This document shows, in pieces, positions 8,063-10,586 of a DNA stretch of 10,586 bases (position 1 is its first letter; each line of letters begins with the position of its first letter). This DNA is from Bacteroidales bacterium (lineage in GTDB: Bacteria; Bacteroidota; Bacteroidia; Bacteroidales; UBA932), in contig JABUTP010000029.1 in assembly GCA_021443625.1 (NCBI GenBank), forward strand, positions 1-10,586. The letters are read 5' to 3'. The notes beneath the pieces were generated by a model. That model was not told the DNA's origin. It searched no databases and was given only the letters and a program-made list of their open reading frames with translations. A program made the position numbers and the translations under genes.

Positions 8063-9397
8063 TTACTTTCTTGATCTGATTATTTTCATTACTTCCCCTT
8101 TGCTTACCCGTATCATATCCAGCAGAGGGATGCAGGCGGGGCAGGTATATTGGCAGCTGCCGCATTCGATGCAGTCGAACACGCGGTGCTCCTCAAGGGC
8201 ATCGTACATCCCTCCCGCGCGGGAGAGTTTGTTGAGACGCCAGGGTTCGAGCCCCATAGGGCACGCCTCGGCGCACTTGCCGCAGCGGATACAGTTGCTC
8301 TCGCGGCTCCTTGCGGTCTGCTGTGCGGTGAGGAGAAGGAGGCAGGACGAACCTTTCTGCGTGGTGGCTTCGATGTTTGCCACCGCCTTGCCCATCATAG
8401 GACCGCCCGAAATGACTTTGGCAGCGTCTTCGGGGAGACCTCCGGCCGCCTCCAGCACTGCGGAGAGGGGGGTTCCCAGACGCACCCTGAAATTGCGGGG
8501 TGCGGCGAGACATTCGCCGGTTACGGTCATCACCCTTTCGTAGAGGGGTTTACCCTTCTGAACTGCCTCATACACGGCAAATGCTGTGGCGATGTTCTGC
8601 ACCACGCAACCCGTCTCTATGGGCAAGCCGCCAGATGGTACACGACGCCCCGTAACGGCATCTATCAGTTGCTTTTCTCCCCCTTGGGGGTATTTTTTCT
8701 TCATACGGAGAACCTCGACGCCGGGCCAAGACTTGGCGGCCTCACCCATTGCGGCAATGGCAAGGGGCTTGTTCTCCTCGATTGCGATGAAGATTTTCTT
8801 CACATCGAGCACGCGGGCCATAATCACGGCGCCGATGACGACCTGCTCCGGAGCCTCCAGCATCAGACGGTTGTCGGCCGTGACATACGGCTCGCACTCG
8901 GCACCGTTGATGATGAGGAACTCGGCGTTCTTTCCCGGAGGGGGGGCCAGCTTGATGTGGGTGGGGAATGTCGCGCCTCCCATTCCAACAACGCCGGCGG
9001 CCTTGATTTTTGCCAGAAGTTCGGCGGGTTCGCCCTTGATTTCCCTGACAATTTCAGGGGAAAGGTCTATGCCGTCGGCATATTCATCCCCTTCGACGTC
9101 GATGGAGACGTGCATCACCATATTGCCGGCTATGTCCGCCATTGGCTGGACTGCCGAGACTGTGCCCGAAACCGAAGAGTGGACAAAGCCCGACACGAAA
9201 CCGGTGGGTTCTGCGATGACCTGGCCAACCTTGACCTTGTCACCGACCGCAACTATGGGGGTGGCCGGTGCACCGAGGTGCTGGGCCATTGATATATTAA
9301 CTTTCTGCAGCGGCGGGAACTGCTCGGTCTCCGCCATTGCGGCTATTTTATGGTCGTGCGGATGGATACCGCCCATTGCAAAAGTCTTCTTTTTCAT
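8063..9397 (-). CDS. rnfC: Rnf complex NADH/NAD+-binding iron-sulfur subunit RnfC
   Basis: The peripheral subunit of 444 residues takes electrons to NAD+. The N-terminus has the family motif GGIHPHDHK (9-17). The nucleotide/FMN-binding region, shared with the 51-kDa subunit of complex I, shows VGMGGATFPTHIKL (137-150), NGAECEPY (164-171) and YPQGGEKQL (236-244). Two 4Fe-4S sites follow: Cys369/372/375/379 and Cys409/412/415/419, each CxxCxxCxxxCP. The length is that of the short RnfC type. The long Lys/Ala-rich C-terminal extension of enterobacterial RsxC is absent. The ATG at 9397 follows an AGGAGG site 8 nt upstream. rnfB ends 17 bp before it and rnfD starts 11 bp after it. Confidence 0.97.
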   Translation of the reverse strand: MKKKTFAMGGIHPHDHKIAAMAETEQFPPLQKVNISMAQHLGAPATPIVAVGDKVKVGQVIAEPTGFVSGFVHSSVSGTVSAVQPMADIAGNMVMHVSIDVEGDEYADGIDLSPEIVREIKGEPAELLAKIKAAGVVGMGGATFPTHIKLAPPPGKNAEFLIINGAECEPYVTADNRLMLEAPEQVVIGAVIMARVLDVKKIFIAIEENKPLAIAAMGEAAKSWPGVEVLRMKKKYPQGGEKQLIDAVTGRRVPSGGLPIETGCVVQNIATAFAVYEAVQKGKPLYERVMTVTGECLAAPRNFRVRLGTPLSAVLEAAGGLPEDAAKVISGGPMMGKAVANIEATTQKGSSCLLLLTAQQTARSRESNCIRCGKCAEACPMGLEPWRLNKLSRAGGMYDALEEHRVFDCIECGSCQYTCPACIPLLDMIRVSKGEVMKIIRSRK

Positions 9398-9403
9398 TTT
9401 AGT

Positions 9404-9412
9404 ATCCTCCTG
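9404..9412 (-). promoter_or_regulatory. Strong Shine-Dalgarno of rnfC
   Basis: The minus strand reads CAGGAGGAT, then ACTAAA, then the ATG at 9397. It confirms the rnfC start and lies in the 17-bp gap after the rnfB stop. Confidence 0.78.
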
Positions 9413-9414
9413 TT

Positions 9415-10362
9415 TTAGATTGACTGAAACGTCGGGGGAATGGCCTCCGCCTCCTTGGCTGTTTCCTTGGCGGCCTCCTGCGCAGCCTCCTGCGCCTTGC
9501 GCTTGCGTTCGGCTATGCGCGCCTTGACGGCCTCCTTGTCAAGCGGTTTGGGGAAGTTGGCGGAATGGATGGCGCCGGTGGGGCAGACCGCCTCACATTC
9601 GCGGCACAGTTTGCATTTGGCGGGGTCAATGACAGCCACGTTCCCGTCCACGGTGACGGCATCGTGAGTGCAGATCTTGGCACAGATTCCGCACCCTATG
9701 CAAGCTGCCGAACAGGCCTTCTTCACTGCGGGGCCCTTGTCCTTGTTGGCACAACTTACCCAGAGACGCATCCCTTTGGGTCCTTTGACCCTGATGTCTA
9801 TGATGCCTTTGGGGCAGGCCTTGGCACAGGCTCCGCAGGCGGTGCATTTGGCCTCATCCACCACGGGAAGACCCGTCCCGGGGTCCATCGAGATGGCGTC
9901 GAACTTGCAGGCGTTGGTGCAGTCGCCGCACCCGAGACAGCCGTAACGGCAGGCAGTATCACCGCTGTAAAGCGCCGCCTTGACCTTGCAGGAGGCATAA
10001 CCGTCGTAGTCATTGGTTTTGGGCCTGTTTTCGCATGACCCGTTGCAGCGGAGCACTGCGACCCTGGGGGCCTGTGCCACCACCTCCCTGCCCAGGAGGG
10101 CGGCTATCTTCTGCATTGTTTCAGAACCGCCGACGGGGCATAACAAATCCCCCATCTCGGAAGCCTCCACCACCGATTGCGCGAAGGCACGGCAACCCGC
10201 GTTGCCGCAACCGCCGCAGTTTGCACCCGGCAGCAGCGCCTCGACCTGATCGATGCGCTCATCTTCATCCACCTTGAAGGTTTTGGCCACCAGAAACAGG
10301 ACGGCAGCCAGAAACACGCCGATGGCGGTCAGGCAGATGACTGTAATAATTATTGGATTCAT
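9415..10362 (-). CDS. rnfB: Rnf complex ferredoxin-accepting iron-sulfur subunit RnfB
   Basis: RnfB takes electrons from reduced ferredoxin. Its 315 residues start with one membrane anchor (about 4-27). An Fe-S domain follows, with Cys49, 52, 57 and 75 (NCGGCGNAGC, then LLCPVGG). Next are four ferredoxin-like cysteine sets: 142/145/148/152, 173/176/179/183, 221/224/227/231 and 250/253/256/260, with extra cysteines at 106, 110, 125, 138, 204 and 217. Counting the N-terminal domain, up to five 4Fe-4S clusters can be inferred. It is far longer than the roughly 190-residue enterobacterial RsxB and matches the long RnfB of anaerobes. The C-terminus (276-306) is a Lys/Ala/Glu-rich helical tail. It is the first gene of the operon. 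Its ATG at 10362 lacks a Shine-Dalgarno and is preceded by an AT-rich leader. Confidence 0.97.
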   Translation of the reverse strand: MNPIIITVICLTAIGVFLAAVLFLVAKTFKVDEDERIDQVEALLPGANCGGCGNAGCRAFAQSVVEASEMGDLLCPVGGSETMQKIAALLGREVVAQAPRVAVLRCNGSCENRPKTNDYDGYASCKVKAALYSGDTACRYGCLGCGDCTNACKFDAISMDPGTGLPVVDEAKCTACGACAKACPKGIIDIRVKGPKGMRLWVSCANKDKGPAVKKACSAACIGCGICAKICTHDAVTVDGNVAVIDPAKCKLCRECEAVCPTGAIHSANFPKPLDKEAVKARIAERKRKAQEAAQEAAKETAKEAEAIPPTFQSI

Positions 10363-10398
10363 TGAAAAATTGATGTGTTTGTAGTAATTTTCAAACTA

Positions 10399-10432
10399 CT
10401 AAATTAGTCAATTTTTCCGAATTGTGAGCAAA
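10399..10432 (-). promoter_or_regulatory. Weak promoter candidate for the rnf operon
   Basis: On the minus strand TTTG (10429-10432) matches the Bacteroidota -33 element. TAATTTAG (10399-10406), 22 bp downstream, resembles the -7 element TAnnTTTG with one mismatch. Spacing is slightly long. The predicted start would be about 25-30 bp before the rnfB ATG. The operon may equally be transcribed from farther upstream, together with the preceding gene. Confidence 0.27.
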
Positions 10433-10433
10433 T

Positions 10434-10456
10434 ATCGGGTATAGATTTACCCCGAT
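10434..10456 (-). terminator. Hairpin after the upstream gene (weak terminator or attenuator)
   Basis: The minus strand reads ATCGGGGTA, loop AATCTA, TACCCGAT: eight base pairs with one bulged G, starting 4 nt after the TAG of the upstream gene. The stem is convincing, but only ATTTG follows and not a U tract, so full intrinsic termination is doubtful. It may partly separate, or stabilise the RNA between, the upstream gene and rnfB. Confidence 0.4.
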
Positions 10457-10460
10457 TGTC

Positions 10461-10586
10461 CTATTCTGTGATTTTTCGCTCTATGGCAAAGGTGAAGACG
10501 CGGTTGAGTCTGCTGCGGAAGATGGCCACGAAGACGTAATAGACGGCCACTGCGGCAAGGGAGAGAAGCCCCGTCAGCAATTCGCT
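10461..10586 (-). CDS. C-terminal end of a small membrane protein, probably RseC/MucC family (5' end beyond window)
   Basis: Forty-one codons and a TAG stop (10461-10463) are visible in a frame open to the window edge. They encode a hydrophobic helix (LLTGLLSLAAVAVYYVFVAI), then a basic, polar end (FRSRLNRVF and a short tail to KITE). This is what the C-terminus of an RseC/MucC protein looks like: second transmembrane helix, Tyr-Tyr pair, then Arg/Lys-rich tail with Phe. In Bacteroides relatives an RseC-family gene precedes rnfB on the same strand, and in Escherichia coli RseC works with the Rnf-related Rsx complex to reduce SoxR. The stretch is too short to settle the family. The CXXC-type cysteine motif expected in the N-terminal part lies outside the window. 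Confidence 0.6.
   Translation of the reverse strand, partial: SELLTGLLSLAAVAVYYVFVAIFRSRLNRVFTFAIERKITE

Larger units (their letters stand above)
10363..10460. other. 98-bp gap upstream of rnfB
   Basis: This AT-rich stretch separates the rnf operon from the upstream membrane-protein gene and holds the hairpins and promoter candidate listed here. It has no coding potential. Two short alternative stems share bases and cannot form together: GTTTG/CAAAC (10377-10381 with 10392-10396) and GTAGT/ACTAC (10381-10385 with 10395-10399). Confidence 0.6.

Noticed and set aside
8052..8165. N-terminal extension of rnfD from an ATG at 8165
   Set aside because: It would overlap the end of rnfC by 103 bp and add polar residues not typical of RnfD. 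The ATG at 8051 gives the expected family start.
8150..9292. Plus-strand open frame of 380 codons, and another at 8586-9527
   Set aside because: Both are shadows of rnfC, whose cofactor motifs are intact. GC-rich coding sequence leaves few stops on the opposite strand.
5272..9397. Na+-NQR operon instead of Rnf
   Set aside because: NqrA and NqrF are absent, whereas the polyferredoxin RnfB and an RnfC with two 4Fe-4S motifs are present.

Overview
The window is chromosomal DNA from an anaerobic Bacteroidota, most likely order Bacteroidales. The evidence is the rnfB-C-D-G-E-A gene order, an upstream gene end that resembles the RseC/MucC proteins found beside rnfB in Bacteroides relatives, a secreted SpvB/FG-GAP/YD-repeat giant protein, free use of ATA and AGG codons, and Bacteroidota-like (TTTG / TAnnTTTG) promoter remnants. 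The rather GC-rich coding sequence would suit an Alistipes-like lineage, but that placement is a guess. Everything convincingly coding is on the minus strand.

Reading along the minus strand from right to left: (1) 10586-10461 is the last 41 codons of a small membrane protein, probably RseC-like. (2) A 98-bp gap holds a good hairpin, two mutually exclusive weaker hairpins and a poor promoter candidate. (3) 10362-5272 is a compact and complete six-gene Rnf operon, rnfB, rnfC, rnfD, rnfG, rnfE, rnfA, with gaps of 11-17 bp and one 4-bp overlap. (4) A 141-bp gap has a candidate promoter and no convincing terminator. (5) From 5130 to the window edge runs one uninterrupted reading frame of 1710 codons without a stop. 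It encodes an exported SpvB/Tc-toxin-like and Rhs-like giant whose C-terminus lies outside the window.

The Rnf proteins form a membrane complex that passes electrons from reduced ferredoxin (RnfB side) to NAD+ (RnfC side) through covalent flavins on RnfD and RnfG and a cluster between RnfA and RnfE, and uses the energy to pump Na+ or H+. All cofactor motifs expected for this are present, so the operon looks functional and ordinary. The giant gene is the accessory part. It has a signal peptide, an SpvB-type entry motif, at least five FG-GAP/VCBS-like Asp-rich loops and then about 640 residues of YD repeats. Its function cannot be named because the variable C-terminal tip is not in view.

I see no rRNA, tRNA, CRISPR array, insertion sequence or attachment site. 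The only non-coding stretches are the two gaps and the short gaps inside the operon.
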